DNA of 64,000 nucleotides from Pararhizobium sp. (GTDB taxonomy: Bacteria; Pseudomonadota; Alphaproteobacteria; Rhizobiales; Rhizobiaceae), in the NCBI GenBank assembly GCA_030655075.1, contig JAURWE010000051.1, positions 124,001 through 188,000 on the forward strand. The letters run 5' to 3'. Position numbers and translations under genes: made by a program. The notes beneath the pieces are model-generated. The model searched no databases. It was given only the letters and a program-made list of their open reading frames with translations, and had not been told where the DNA came from. This document shows, piece by piece, positions 14,249 through 23,490 of this stretch (within the stretch, counting starts at the first letter, position 1; each line of letters starts with the position of its first letter).

Positions 14249-16402
14249 TCAGGCCGCGCGTCTGCCGGGATGGCCGTTGCGCGGATCGCTGCTGCCGGTC
14301 ATCAGCACGATGTCGGTGTAACCCGCCTCGCCGAACTGTGTGACGATGTCGATCAGGCGATCGTTGTCGAAGGCCGGAGCCGAGACGACGATTTCCGTTT
14401 CCGACGACCGCGACAGGCGGCGCACGCCCGCCACATCGGCCGGGCCGCATTCGACGATGACCGTGTCGTAGGCATTGATCAGCGCATCGATGATCATCGA
14501 CAGCCGCTCGATCCCGCGCATGGCGCGCTTGGGGTCGGCTGTTCCTTGCGGAATGATGTCGGCATCCGAGAGGCGGTCGGCATGGATCGCCTCGGTGAAG
14601 GGAATCTCGCCGGACAGAAGATTGGTGATGCCGGGCAGCTGGGCAGCGCCGGCCATCAGACGCGTTGGGCAGGCCGAGCCGGTCAGGTCGATCAGGACGA
14701 TCTTGCGTCCTTCCTCGGAGATCGTCCGGGCGAGCATGACCGCCGCCGTCGAGCCGTCGTCGCCCGAAGGCGAGACGGAAATCGCCACGCGCACGTCGTT
14801 GTCGATAATGTGCCGGGCAACAGATTCCATCGAGAAATCAGCTGCATCATCATTTTCATCGGCAATCAGATCATCCTTGGGCTCGGGCTCGACGGACAGA
14901 AGCGAGGCGTTTGCTTCGGCATGAGTACGCCGGGGTGTTTCGACCACAACCGGCTCGATCTCTTCGCGTTCTTCGCGCTGGGAGTCGCCGGTCGGGCGAA
15001 GCGCGCGGCCGCTGAACAGCTCGGACAGCATAATAATGATGGAACTCAGCAGGAATGCCGAGAGACCTGCGACGATGGTGATCGGCACAACCTTTGGAAA
15101 CTGCACATCGCTCGGCTCTGCGGCCGTGGAGACGATGCGTGCATCGGCCGGGCTGGAATTGCTATCGGTGCGCGAGGTCGCTTCGCGGTAGCGCGAGAGG
15201 TAGCTTTCCAGAAGCTGGCGCTGCGCCGTGGCTTCGCGCTCGAGCGCCGCAAGCTCGACGCCATCCTCACCGGCCTGCGCCGATGCCGCTTTCAGTGTGT
15301 TCAGCTGCTGGACGAGCTGGCGCTCGCGCAACTGGGCGACATTGGCCTCGTTTTCAAGGCTGGCAAGAATCTTGCGGGTCTCGCTGCTGATCTGTTCGCG
15401 CACGCCCGTCAGCTGGGCGCGCATGGCCTTCAGCCGTGGGTGCCCCTCAAGAAGCGTTGTCGACAGATCGGAAATCTGCGCCTGAATGTTGGATTCGTTC
15501 TCCTTGAGGCGCTGGATCATGGCGGAACCGACGACCTCGCCCAGCGTATCGGCACCCCGGCCGCTGGCCAGCGTGGTGCGCACGCCTTCGGCGCGGGCCT
15601 CGGCATTGGCGCGTTCGCCGCGAACACGGGCGAGCTCGACCGAAATATCGTTCAGCTGCTGGGTGGCGAAGGTGCCGGTTCCGGCCTCCCCTGTCTGCAA
15701 CAGGTCAGCCGATGCGCGGTAGCTGGCGACCTTGGCCTCAGCTTCGCGAACCTTTTCGCGCAGATTGGCAATTTCCGGCTCCAGCCAGCGCGTGGTCTCG
15801 GAATTCGAATCGAGCTTGGCGCCGGTCTGCAGCGACAGATAGACCTTTGCCATCATATTGGGGATGGCGGCGGCGAGCTTCGGATCCTTCGACGTGAACT
15901 CGATGGCGATGACGCGGGATTTTTCGACCTGATAGACCTGGAGCTTGCCCATGAACTCGGTGAGGACCCGGTCTTCGGGGGGCAGATCGAGCGGGTTCTT
16001 CTTGAGGCCGAACAGAACCAGGACATCGGACAGGGCCGACGGATTGGCCGTGGGATCGAATTCGGCGATTTCATAGAGCTTCATGTCGCGCGCGACCTGC
16101 TTGATCAGATCGACCGAGCGCAGCAGCTGCACCTGGCTGGCGATGCCGGACTCGTCATACTGCGAAGCTTCAGACCCCTGCGCCGTCGTCGTTGTCGTCG
16201 TGGTGAAGGCCGGCTCGCGTGGCTCGATCAGCAGGCGTGCTTCGCTGCGGTAGGTCGGAGAGATCATGCTGGCACCGGCGAAGGCGAGGCCAGCCACGCA
16301 AACAGTTGCCAAGAGCACACGATACCGCCTGTTCCAGATGGCCCTGAACAGCCCACCCAGATCGATATCGACATCCTGATTGCCGTTGTTGACGCCAGAC
16401 AT
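14249..16402 (-). CDS. Wzz/Wzc-like polysaccharide co-polymerase with degenerate kinase module
   Basis: 717 residues from Met at 16402. TM1 lies at about 30-48, then a Wzz domain, a run of seven threonines at 67-73, long coiled coils in the periplasm (about 200-430) and TM2 about 462-482 (VPITIVAGLSAFLLSSIIIM). The cytosolic domain is related to bacterial tyrosine kinases. Its phosphate loop reads SPSGDDGST (544-552), lacking the lysine of the usual GxGKST. Walker A' reads VLIDLTG without the second aspartate, and no tyrosine cluster ends the chain. It is therefore probably a non-catalytic relative that sets chain length or gates export. It is on the opposite strand from the rest of the locus, with a 209-base divergent promoter region toward the Wza-like gene. 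Confidence 0.82.
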   Translation of the reverse strand: MSGVNNGNQDVDIDLGGLFRAIWNRRYRVLLATVCVAGLAFAGASMISPTYRSEARLLIEPREPAFTTTTTTTAQGSEASQYDESGIASQVQLLRSVDLIKQVARDMKLYEIAEFDPTANPSALSDVLVLFGLKKNPLDLPPEDRVLTEFMGKLQVYQVEKSRVIAIEFTSKDPKLAAAIPNMMAKVYLSLQTGAKLDSNSETTRWLEPEIANLREKVREAEAKVASYRASADLLQTGEAGTGTFATQQLNDISVELARVRGERANAEARAEGVRTTLASGRGADTLGEVVGSAMIQRLKENESNIQAQISDLSTTLLEGHPRLKAMRAQLTGVREQISSETRKILASLENEANVAQLRERQLVQQLNTLKAASAQAGEDGVELAALEREATAQRQLLESYLSRYREATSRTDSNSSPADARIVSTAAEPSDVQFPKVVPITIVAGLSAFLLSSIIIMLSELFSGRALRPTGDSQREEREEIEPVVVETPRRTHAEANASLLSVEPEPKDDLIADENDDAADFSMESVARHIIDNDVRVAISVSPSGDDGSTAAVMLARTISEEGRKIVLIDLTGSACPTRLMAGAAQLPGITNLLSGEIPFTEAIHADRLSDADIIPQGTADPKRAMRGIERLSMIIDALINAYDTVIVECGPADVAGVRRLSRSSETEIVVSAPAFDNDRLIDIVTQFGEAGYTDIVLMTGSSDPRNGHPGRRAA

Positions 16403-16611
16403 GCGCAATACTCCAAACTCATACGACTTTGGGGACACCGTAAACAAACATGGTAACGCAAGAGTTAATGGCTTGCGGCGGGCTGATCGCAACTGCCGGG
16501 CAAATATAAGGAATCCCTCACTGAGAGCGGAATTCTTGCGGCCCTTTACCAGCTATTAACCCTAACGGATCGATAACAGAGGTCAGGTTTTAAATTCCGG
16601 AGTGAGCGCGA

Positions 16612-17187
16612 ATGAACTTCGCCAGGTTGAAAACAGGATTGGCCCTGATGGCTGTGATTGCGCCGGCGCTGCTTGCCGGCTGCGCCAGCTACCAGCCTGC
16701 GCCGAGGGCCTTTCATGAAGCGACGATCCAGCCCTACCGTCTGGACAGCGGCGACCGCCTGCGCGTCAGCGTGTTCGAACAGGCCGGACTGACCGGCACC
16801 TATATGGTCGATCAGGCAGGCTACATCGCCTTCCCGCTGATCGGATCGGTCCCCTCGCGCGGCCGCACCCTGCAGGACATGCAGACGATGATCGCCCAGA
16901 AGCTGCAGCAGGGCTATCTGAGAGATCCGGACGTGACGATCGAAATCGACCGGTACCGCTCGATCTACATCATGGGCGAAGTCGGGCAGCCGGGACAATA
17001 CAGCTATGTTGCGGGCATGAGCGTGCAGAACGCCATTGCCGTCGCCGGCGGTTTCTCGCCGCGCGCCAACCAGGGCACGGTCGATATTACCCGCAAGGTC
17101 AATGGCGCGTCGGTCACAGGCCGCGTGCCGATCTCGGATCCGATCATGGCCGGTGACACGCTCTATGTCCGCGAGCGGCTGTTCTGA
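16612..17187 (+). CDS. Wza-type polysaccharide export lipoprotein
   Basis: 191 residues. Signal peptide MNFARLKTGLALMAVIAPA with lipobox LLAG-Cys23, so an outer-membrane (or periplasmic) lipoprotein. A polysaccharide-export domain (about 40-115: YRLDSGDRLRVSVFEQ ... YLRDPDVTIEI) is followed by one SLBB domain (about 120-180: YIMGEVGQPGQYSYVAGMSVQNAIAVAGGF). It is shorter than E. coli Wza, matching the single-SLBB form of rhizobial loci. Ribosome site CCGGAGTG upstream. The next glycosyltransferase starts six bases after its stop, so it leads a five-gene plus-strand operon to 22396. Confidence 0.92.
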   Translation: MNFARLKTGLALMAVIAPALLAGCASYQPAPRAFHEATIQPYRLDSGDRLRVSVFEQAGLTGTYMVDQAGYIAFPLIGSVPSRGRTLQDMQTMIAQKLQQGYLRDPDVTIEIDRYRSIYIMGEVGQPGQYSYVAGMSVQNAIAVAGGFSPRANQGTVDITRKVNGASVTGRVPISDPIMAGDTLYVRERLF

Positions 17188-17193
17188 TATCAG

Positions 17194-18342
17194 ATGGCGA
17201 ACGCGGACCCGTTGCGCATCCTGCATTGTTTCAGATCACCCGTCGGCGGCATCTTCCGGCATGTGCGCGATCTGACCGAGGCGCATGCGAAGGCCGGCCA
17301 TCAGGTTGGCATACTCTGCGACAGTTCGACGGGCGGCGCCCATGAAGAGGCGCTGTTCGACTGCATCCGGCCCCATCTGGCGCTGGGTCTTGTCAGAATG
17401 CCGATCAAGCGCTCCATAGGACCGGGCGACGTCGGAGCGTTCTGGAAAAGTTACAAGGAAATCAGAAGTTTGCGGCCGGATGTCTTGCACGGGCACGGCG
17501 CCAAGGGTGGCGCCATTTCCCGTCTCATCGGCTCAGCCTTGCGGGTCAACAAGTATCGCGTAGCCCGCCTCTATTCGCCGCATGGCGGCAGTCTGCACTT
17601 CGAAAAGCGCTCTCTTGCCGGGCGGGTGGTCTTCCGGGCCGAGCGGGCACTGGAGCACCTCACGGACGGCATGGCCTTCGTCTGCGACTTCGAACGCCAG
17701 ACCTATACGGACAAGGTCGGGAAACCCAAGATTCGCAATGAGCTGATCTACAACGGTATCGACGACCGGGAATTCGAACCGGTCGCGGCCGTTGCCGATG
17801 CGGTGGATTTTCTCTATTTCGGCATGCTGCGCGACATGAAGGGGCCGGATGTCTTCATCGCCGCCTTTGCCGAAGCCGAGAGACGGGCCGGACGGCCGCT
17901 TTCGGCCCTGATGATCGGTGACGGGCCGGACCGCGACGCCTACGCAAAAACCATCCTGGAAAAGGGCTATGGACGGCGCATCATCATGCTGCCGCCGATG
18001 AAGGCGCGCGAGGCTTTTGCGCTGGCCCACACCGTCATCATCCCGTCGCGGGCCGAATCGATGCCCTATGTGGTTCTGGAGGCCCTGGCCGCCCGCAAAT
18101 GCGTTATCGCCACCCGGGTCGGCGGCATACCGGAAGTGCTGGGCGCTGACAGTGCCGCCCTATGCCCGCCCGGCGATCCTGAAGCGCTCTCCCAACTGAT
18201 GGCCGAGGCGGTCATGCGGCCGGAGTGGTTGGCCGGGATCATGCCGGATGCCGATGATTTCAGGGCGAAATTCGCAGCATCGACCATGGCGGCCGACGTT
18301 CTGAAACTCTACAGGGACCTCGATATTCGCACGCCGAATTGA
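17194..18342 (+). CDS. GT4-family glycosyltransferase
   Basis: 382 residues of GT-B fold. The N-terminal domain opens RILHCFRSPVGGIFRHVRDL and contains VLHGHGAKGGAISRL. The C-terminal donor domain has the GT4 signature: FFGMLRDMKGPDVFIAAF, IGDGPDRDAY, IIPSRAESMPYVVLEALAARKCVIAT and GGIPEVLG, with the E(x7)E pattern around ESMPYVVLE. A retaining, nucleotide-sugar dependent transferase acting at the cytosolic membrane face on the growing lipid-linked repeat. It resembles the GT4 gene at 21224 in overall organisation, including the HGHxxKxGA motif. Sugar specificity unknown. Confidence 0.9.
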   Translation: MANADPLRILHCFRSPVGGIFRHVRDLTEAHAKAGHQVGILCDSSTGGAHEEALFDCIRPHLALGLVRMPIKRSIGPGDVGAFWKSYKEIRSLRPDVLHGHGAKGGAISRLIGSALRVNKYRVARLYSPHGGSLHFEKRSLAGRVVFRAERALEHLTDGMAFVCDFERQTYTDKVGKPKIRNELIYNGIDDREFEPVAAVADAVDFLYFGMLRDMKGPDVFIAAFAEAERRAGRPLSALMIGDGPDRDAYAKTILEKGYGRRIIMLPPMKAREAFALAHTVIIPSRAESMPYVVLEALAARKCVIATRVGGIPEVLGADSAALCPPGDPEALSQLMAEAVMRPEWLAGIMPDADDFRAKFAASTMAADVLKLYRDLDIRTPN

Positions 18343-18422
18343 GGATTTGCGGGGCCGTTTCTGCCCCCGGCGTAAACGTTTCTTAGGGGCTTTGCCCTAT
18401 TCTTCCGGAGATCAATCGCCGG

Positions 18423-19982
18423 GTGAGCAAAATGAACAAGATCGAGAAACCAGCGGCTTTCAATGCGGAAAACCTCCGAAGGTCTCTGACGGAGCAGGGT
18501 ACCGATGGCGGCGCCGCACCGGAAGAAGCCGTGCTCAACGATCTTGCCCGCAGTGTCGCGGCCCAATACCGGGCTGACGCCTATTCGCCATCGATGATCA
18601 CCGGCCTGCTGCGTCTGTTTGAATTTTCGGCGCTGTTTGCCATCGGCTACGCCATCAACGCGATCTACGTCGAGTCCACTGCCGCCGACATCTTCATCTA
18701 CCTGACCATCATGCTGACCGGCTGCGCGCTTGCCGTCGTCTTTCTGCAACTGGCCGATACCTACCAGGTCCCTGCCCTGCGCTCGACGTTCCGCGCCATG
18801 CCGCGGGTTCTCGGCGCCTGGGCCGTGGCCTTTGCGGTCATGGCGCTGATGCTGTTCTTCCTGAAGAACGGCGCGCACTATTCCCGCGTCTGGTTTGCCA
18901 GCTGGTTCGTGAGCGGCGGCGTCTTCCTGTTCCTCGAGCGCAATTTCGTTTCATTCTCCATCCGCCGCTGGGCCCGCAATGGAACCATGGAGCGCCGTGC
19001 CGTCATCGTCGGTGGCGGCGAACCGGCCAAGGCGTTGATCCGCTCGCTCGAACAGCAGCCCGACAATGATATCCGCATCTGCGGCATCTTCGACGACCGC
19101 GACGAGCGCCGCTCTCCCTTCGTCATCGCCGGCTATCCGAAGCTCGGCACCGTGGTCGAGCTTGTGGAGTTCGCCCGGCTTGCCCGCATTGACCTCCTGA
19201 TCATCGCCCTGCCGCTCAGCGCCGAGGCCCGCATTCTGGCGCTTCTGAAAAAGCTCTGGATCCTGCCGATCGACATCCGCCTTGCGGCGCACGCCAACAA
19301 TCTCCGCTTCCGCCCGCGCAGTTATTCGCATGTCGGCGCGGTTCCGATGCTCGACATTTTCGACAAGCCGATCAACGACTGGGATTCGGTCGCCAAACGC
19401 GCCTTCGACATTTTTTTCAGCGTTGTTGCGCTGGCACTTCTGTGGCCGGTCTTTATCGGCGCCGCCATCGCCGTGAAGCTGTCCTCGCCGGGTCCGGTGT
19501 TCTTCAAGCAGAAGCGCCATGGCTTCAACAATGAGCTGATCGAAATCTACAAGTTCCGCTCGATGTACACCGAGATGAGCGACCCCACGGCCAAGAATGC
19601 CGTGACCAAGGGCGATCCGCGCGTCACGCGCGTCGGCCGTTTCATCCGCAAGTCTTCGATCGACGAGTTACCGCAAATCTTCAACGTGCTCAAGGGCCAG
19701 CTGTCGCTGGTCGGTCCGCGCCCGCATGCCGTGGAGGCACAGACTCAGGACCGCAATTATGCCGACGTCGTCGAGGGTTATTTCGCCCGCCACCGCGTCA
19801 AGCCGGGCGTTACCGGCTGGGCCCAGATCAACGGCTGGCGCGGCGAAGTCGACCATGACGACAAGATCAAGTTCCGCACGGCTTTCGACCTCTATTATAT
19901 CGAGAACTGGTCGCTGATGTTCGATCTCAAGATCCTGTTCCTGACGCCGATCCGGCTGCTGAATACGGAAAATGCCTATTGA
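18423..19982 (+). CDS. Polyprenyl glycosylphosphotransferase (initiating sugar transferase)
   Basis: 519 residues if the GTG at 18423 is used, 516 from the ATG at 18432. Four helices occupy roughly 60-160, followed by a CoA-binding-like domain (VIVGGGEPAKALI, about 196) and the C-terminal bacterial sugar transferase domain from about 320. The latter has AFDIFFSVVALALLWPVF, SSPGPVFFKQKR, IYKFRSM and SSIDELPQ, LSLVGPRP, and GVTGWAQINGWRGE. It transfers sugar-1-phosphate from a UDP-sugar to undecaprenyl phosphate and so starts repeat-unit synthesis at the inner membrane. Upstream and downstream genes fit that role. By type it would correspond to the initiating enzyme of unipolar/glucomannan polysaccharide loci in related bacteria. 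Confidence 0.93.
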   Translation: MSKMNKIEKPAAFNAENLRRSLTEQGTDGGAAPEEAVLNDLARSVAAQYRADAYSPSMITGLLRLFEFSALFAIGYAINAIYVESTAADIFIYLTIMLTGCALAVVFLQLADTYQVPALRSTFRAMPRVLGAWAVAFAVMALMLFFLKNGAHYSRVWFASWFVSGGVFLFLERNFVSFSIRRWARNGTMERRAVIVGGGEPAKALIRSLEQQPDNDIRICGIFDDRDERRSPFVIAGYPKLGTVVELVEFARLARIDLLIIALPLSAEARILALLKKLWILPIDIRLAAHANNLRFRPRSYSHVGAVPMLDIFDKPINDWDSVAKRAFDIFFSVVALALLWPVFIGAAIAVKLSSPGPVFFKQKRHGFNNELIEIYKFRSMYTEMSDPTAKNAVTKGDPRVTRVGRFIRKSSIDELPQIFNVLKGQLSLVGPRPHAVEAQTQDRNYADVVEGYFARHRVKPGVTGWAQINGWRGEVDHDDKIKFRTAFDLYYIENWSLMFDLKILFLTPIRLLNTENAY

Positions 19983-21223
19983 GCGACATCAGCGCTTCTT
20001 TTCCGCAAGGATTCCGGCCACAGATGGCCGCTGCCGGACTGGTGGCGTCCGGCCTGGTGGCGACCGGTGTTTTCCTGGCCGGCTTCGTCATGTTCGAGCC
20101 GGCGCCCTACGAGCTGGTCATGGCCGGTCTCATCGGCCTGTGGGCGCTGTTCGGCCTTCGGATTTCCAGGCGCATCGTGCCGCTGCTGGCGCTGCTCCTG
20201 ACCTTCAATATCGGCGGGCTTCTGTCGCTGACGACGATGAAGGAGCTGGACGCCGGGCCGATGTATATCGCCGTCTCGACCTTTCTGGCGCTGACATCGG
20301 TGTTCTACGCCGCCATCATCGAGGACAAGGCACAGCGGCTTACGCTGATCTTCAATGCCTGGGTCGCCGCTGCCGTCATCACCTCGCTGCTCGGCATTCT
20401 CGGCTATTTCGGTGCCATTCCGGGCGCCAGCCTGTTTACCCGCTATGACCGCGCCATGGGTGCCTTTCAGGATCCCAACGTTTTCGGCCCGTTCCTCGTC
20501 GCGCCATCGCTCTATCTCATCCACAGCCTTCTCACCGGGCGCATCCTTGCCGCACCCCTGAAAGTGCTTGGCGTTCTGATCATGGCCCTGGGCGTGTTCC
20601 TGTCGTTCTCGCGCGCCGCCTGGGGGCTCTATCTGTTCAGCGCCTGCCTGCTGGTCTTCGTCATGCTCTTGAAGGAACGCACGGGCGCCTTCCGGCTGAA
20701 AATCCTCGTGCTATCGCTGTCGGGCGCGGTGCTGATGGTGGGGGCACTGATCGTCGCCCTGCAGTTCGAGCAGGTGTCGAGCCTGTTTTCCAGCCGCACC
20801 CAGCTTGTGCAGGAATATGACGGGCGCCATCTCGGCCGGTTCGAGCGCCACCGCATCGGTTTCCTGATGGCCATGGAGCAGCCGCTGGGCATCGGACCGA
20901 TGGAGTTCAGCAAGATCTTTCCCGAGGACGAGCACAATATCTGGCTGAAAAGCCTGACCTCCTATGGCTGGCTCGGCTTCGTCTGTTACCTCACCATGAT
21001 CCTGTGGACGCTGAGCATGGGTTTCCGCTTTCTCCTTCGCGACAGGCCCTGGCAACCCTTCCTGATGATCGCCTGGATCACGCTGGTGGGCCACACCGCC
21101 ATCGGCGCGGTCATCGACACCGATCACTGGCGGCATTTCTACCTGCTCGTCGGCATTCTCTGGGGCTGTGCGGCGCTGGAATACCGGCACCAGAGTGCCT
21201 TGAAGCGCAACGGAAATCGATAG
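19979..21223 (+). CDS. O-antigen ligase/polymerase-like membrane protein (Wzy candidate)
   Basis: 414 residues beginning at a TTG that overlaps the preceding stop by four bases (TTGA), implying translational coupling. Around ten to eleven hydrophobic segments, with the Wzy_C-type periplasmic loop region including AMGAFQDPNVFGPF, SRAAWGLYLF, and after a soluble loop RFERHRIGFLMAMEQPLGIGPMEF..DEHNIWLKSLTSYGW. The RxG..M/PLGIGP and HN.WL motifs characterise O-antigen ligase-like polymerases. In this context it most likely polymerises the exported repeat. The next gene starts immediately after its stop. Confidence 0.85.
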   Translation: MSDISASFPQGFRPQMAAAGLVASGLVATGVFLAGFVMFEPAPYELVMAGLIGLWALFGLRISRRIVPLLALLLTFNIGGLLSLTTMKELDAGPMYIAVSTFLALTSVFYAAIIEDKAQRLTLIFNAWVAAAVITSLLGILGYFGAIPGASLFTRYDRAMGAFQDPNVFGPFLVAPSLYLIHSLLTGRILAAPLKVLGVLIMALGVFLSFSRAAWGLYLFSACLLVFVMLLKERTGAFRLKILVLSLSGAVLMVGALIVALQFEQVSSLFSSRTQLVQEYDGRHLGRFERHRIGFLMAMEQPLGIGPMEFSKIFPEDEHNIWLKSLTSYGWLGFVCYLTMILWTLSMGFRFLLRDRPWQPFLMIAWITLVGHTAIGAVIDTDHWRHFYLLVGILWGCAALEYRHQSALKRNGNR

Positions 21224-22396
21224 ATGACGACGGACGGTACCAGCGTGACATCCCGGGCTGCAGCGGTTCTGCGCCTGCTTCAGGTTCTCGAACCAAGTGG
21301 CGGCGGGTCCGGGCGGCATTTTCTCGACCTGTGTGCCGGGCTGAAGGCGCGCGGCCACCATGTTCATGCGATCTATTCGCCCGTGCGCGCCGAACAGGGT
21401 TTTGTTGCCGACCTGCAAGCGCTTGGCCTTGCCGCCGTCGATGCGGTCGACATGAAGCGGGCGCCCGGCCCGTCCGACATCGCCGCCTACCGCGCCATCA
21501 GCAGCATCATCGCCAGAAACGGCCCGTTCGACGCCATTCACGGCCACAGTTCCAAGGCCGGCGCCCTGACACGGCTGCGTTTGCCCGGCCGGCACGTGCC
21601 CCGCGTGTACACGCCGCACGCATTCCGGACGATGGATCCGACACTCGGCAAGGGCGGCCGCCTGATCTATGGCGGCATCGAGACGGTGCTGGCAAAATTC
21701 TGGACGGACCGGCTGATCTGCGTCTCCGATGACGAACGCCGCCATGCGCTGTCGATCGGTGTGCCGGAGGACAAGATCGCTGTCGTCGTCAACGGCGTCT
21801 CGCCTCCCCCGGCCGGCCAGCGCGATGCGATCCGGGCGCGTTTCGGAATTTCACCGGATGATCTTGTCTACGGTTTCGTCGGCCGGCTGTCGCAGCAAAA
21901 GGCGCCGGAGCGGTTGATGCAGGCCTTTCAGAAGATCGCGGCCACAGTGCCCGCCAGCCATCTGCTGATGATCGGATTCGGCGAGCAGGAGGCGGAGCTG
22001 CGCGCCCTCATCGGCCAGAGCGGCCTTTCCGGCCGGATACACCTGACGGCCGATATCGCCGGCGCCAGCGCCATGGCTGCCTTCGATCTGCTGGTCATGC
22101 CCAGCCGCTATGAGGCGATGTCCTACGTTCTGCTCGAAGCTGCTGCGGCCGGGCGGCCGATTGTTATCACCGATGTCGGCGGCGCATCCAATGTGGTCGA
22201 CAACGGCGTCAACGGCCTGATCGTTGCCAACAGCGACGATGTGACCGCGCTTGCCGCCGCCATGCAGAGGCTGGCCGATCCGGCCGAACTAACGGCGTTT
22301 ACCGCGCAGGCGATGACGCGGCGTGACCGGTACTCGCTCGAGGTCATGATCGACAAGACCGAAGCGGTCTATCGCAGCCTTCAACTGGGCAGATAG
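21224..22396 (+). CDS. GT4-family glycosyltransferase, last gene of polysaccharide operon
   Basis: 390 residues of GT-B fold: RLLQVLEPSGGGSGRHFLDL near the N-terminus, AIHGHSSKAGALTRL (acceptor side), then DLVYGFVGRLSQQKAPERLMQAF, LLMIGFGEQEAEL, VMPSRYEAMSYVLLEAAAAGRPIV and TDVGGASNVVDNGVNGL. The glutamate pair in the EAMSYVLLE stretch is the GT4 donor-site signature. Zero-base spacing to the polymerase gene indicates one transcript. It ends five bases before the convergent gbcB gene. Sugar specificity is unknown. Confidence 0.9.
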   Translation: MTTDGTSVTSRAAAVLRLLQVLEPSGGGSGRHFLDLCAGLKARGHHVHAIYSPVRAEQGFVADLQALGLAAVDAVDMKRAPGPSDIAAYRAISSIIARNGPFDAIHGHSSKAGALTRLRLPGRHVPRVYTPHAFRTMDPTLGKGGRLIYGGIETVLAKFWTDRLICVSDDERRHALSIGVPEDKIAVVVNGVSPPPAGQRDAIRARFGISPDDLVYGFVGRLSQQKAPERLMQAFQKIAATVPASHLLMIGFGEQEAELRALIGQSGLSGRIHLTADIAGASAMAAFDLLVMPSRYEAMSYVLLEAAAAGRPIVITDVGGASNVVDNGVNGLIVANSDDVTALAAAMQRLADPAELTAFTAQAMTRRDRYSLEVMIDKTEAVYRSLQLGR

Positions 22397-22401
22397 AACG
22401 C

Positions 22402-23490
22402 TCAGCGTTCGATCACCAGATCGCTCAGCGGTTTCGAACAGCAGGGCAGGAACAGTCCGGCATCGATCTCACGCTGCCTGATGCCGCCATTGTGGTTCAT
22501 GTCGACGGAACCGCTGATGAGTTTCGACTTGCAGGTGCCGCATAGGCCGTTCGAACAGGAGGACGGGATCTTGACGCCAGCCTTCTTGGCGCAAGACAAC
22601 ACCGTCTGCTCGGCCGTAACGTCAATGGTGCGGCCCTGTTTTGCGAACTCGACCTTGAAGATCTTGCTGGCAGCCTCCTGAACCAGCGGTGCCGGGGCAT
22701 CCTCGATCACGGCGGCATCGAAGCTTTCCTCAATATAATTTTCTTCCGGCACACCAAGCGCGGCCGCAATTTTTCGCGCGGCCGCCATGAACGGAGCCGG
22801 TCCGCAGCACATGATGGTTCGGTCTTTCAGGTCCGGCACGATCAGCTGGAACAGTTCGGGCGAAATCCGGCCGCTAAGGCCGGACCAGGATTTTTCACCC
22901 GTCAGCTCCTCGGGGAGAAAATAGAGCCGGAACCCCTTCAGACGCGTGGCGAGATTGGCGAGGTCGCTGCGGAAGACAAGATCGGCTGGCGATCTGCCGG
23001 CATGCAGGAAAACCACATCGGCGGGCTGGGCCAGATCTGCAAACTCGCGCGCCATGGACATGACCGGCGTGATGCCGGAGCCGCCGCTCAAAAGCAGATA
23101 TTTGCGGCCGCTGCCAGCCGGGCGGGTGAATTGACCCAGAGGGCCGCTCGCGCGGACTTCAGCACCGGCGGCGAGATTGTCGTGCAGCCAGTTCGACACC
23201 GTGCCACCGGGCACGCGCTTGACGGTGACCGAAATGGCATTGGTGCGAGAGGGTGAGGACGAAATGCTGTAGCAGCGCGTTTCCAGATCGGCGCCCGCCT
23301 CGACGTCGAAGGCGAAATACTGGCCGGCCGTAAAGGCAATGTGTTTCCCGGCCTTCGAAACGAAGGTGAAGGTCTTCACATCATGGGTTTCCTGATGGAC
23401 ATCGATGCACAGCAGTTCGGTGTCGATCTCCGGGTCCCAGTATCCGGCCGCAGGGCCGCCCGCCACCGCATGCATCACCTTAGTATCCAT
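22402..23490 (-). CDS. gbcB: Ferredoxin-NADPH reductase partner of Rieske demethylase (GbcB type)
   Basis: 362 residues from Met at 23490, which overlaps the end of the upstream gbcA-type gene by 11 bases. FAD domain with RCYSISSSP, NAD(P) domain with LLSGGSGITPVMSM and MCCGPAPFM, and a C-terminal plant-type [2Fe-2S] domain whose ligands are Cys312, Cys317, Cys320 and Cys350 (CSNGLCGTC ... LPCC). It passes electrons from NAD(P)H to the Rieske oxygenase. The overlap and shared strand make a two-gene unit. Specificity for glycine betaine is inferred from the neighbour and from the GbdR-like regulator nearby. Confidence 0.85.
   Translation of the reverse strand: MDTKVMHAVAGGPAAGYWDPEIDTELLCIDVHQETHDVKTFTFVSKAGKHIAFTAGQYFAFDVEAGADLETRCYSISSSPSRTNAISVTVKRVPGGTVSNWLHDNLAAGAEVRASGPLGQFTRPAGSGRKYLLLSGGSGITPVMSMAREFADLAQPADVVFLHAGRSPADLVFRSDLANLATRLKGFRLYFLPEELTGEKSWSGLSGRISPELFQLIVPDLKDRTIMCCGPAPFMAAARKIAAALGVPEENYIEESFDAAVIEDAPAPLVQEAASKIFKVEFAKQGRTIDVTAEQTVLSCAKKAGVKIPSSCSNGLCGTCKSKLISGSVDMNHNGGIRQREIDAGLFLPCCSKPLSDLVIER

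Noticed and set aside
14270..16456. 728-codon open frame opposite the Wzc-like gene
   Set aside because: Arg/Asp/Gly-rich shadow frame without motifs; the minus strand encodes the Wzz/Wzc-like protein.
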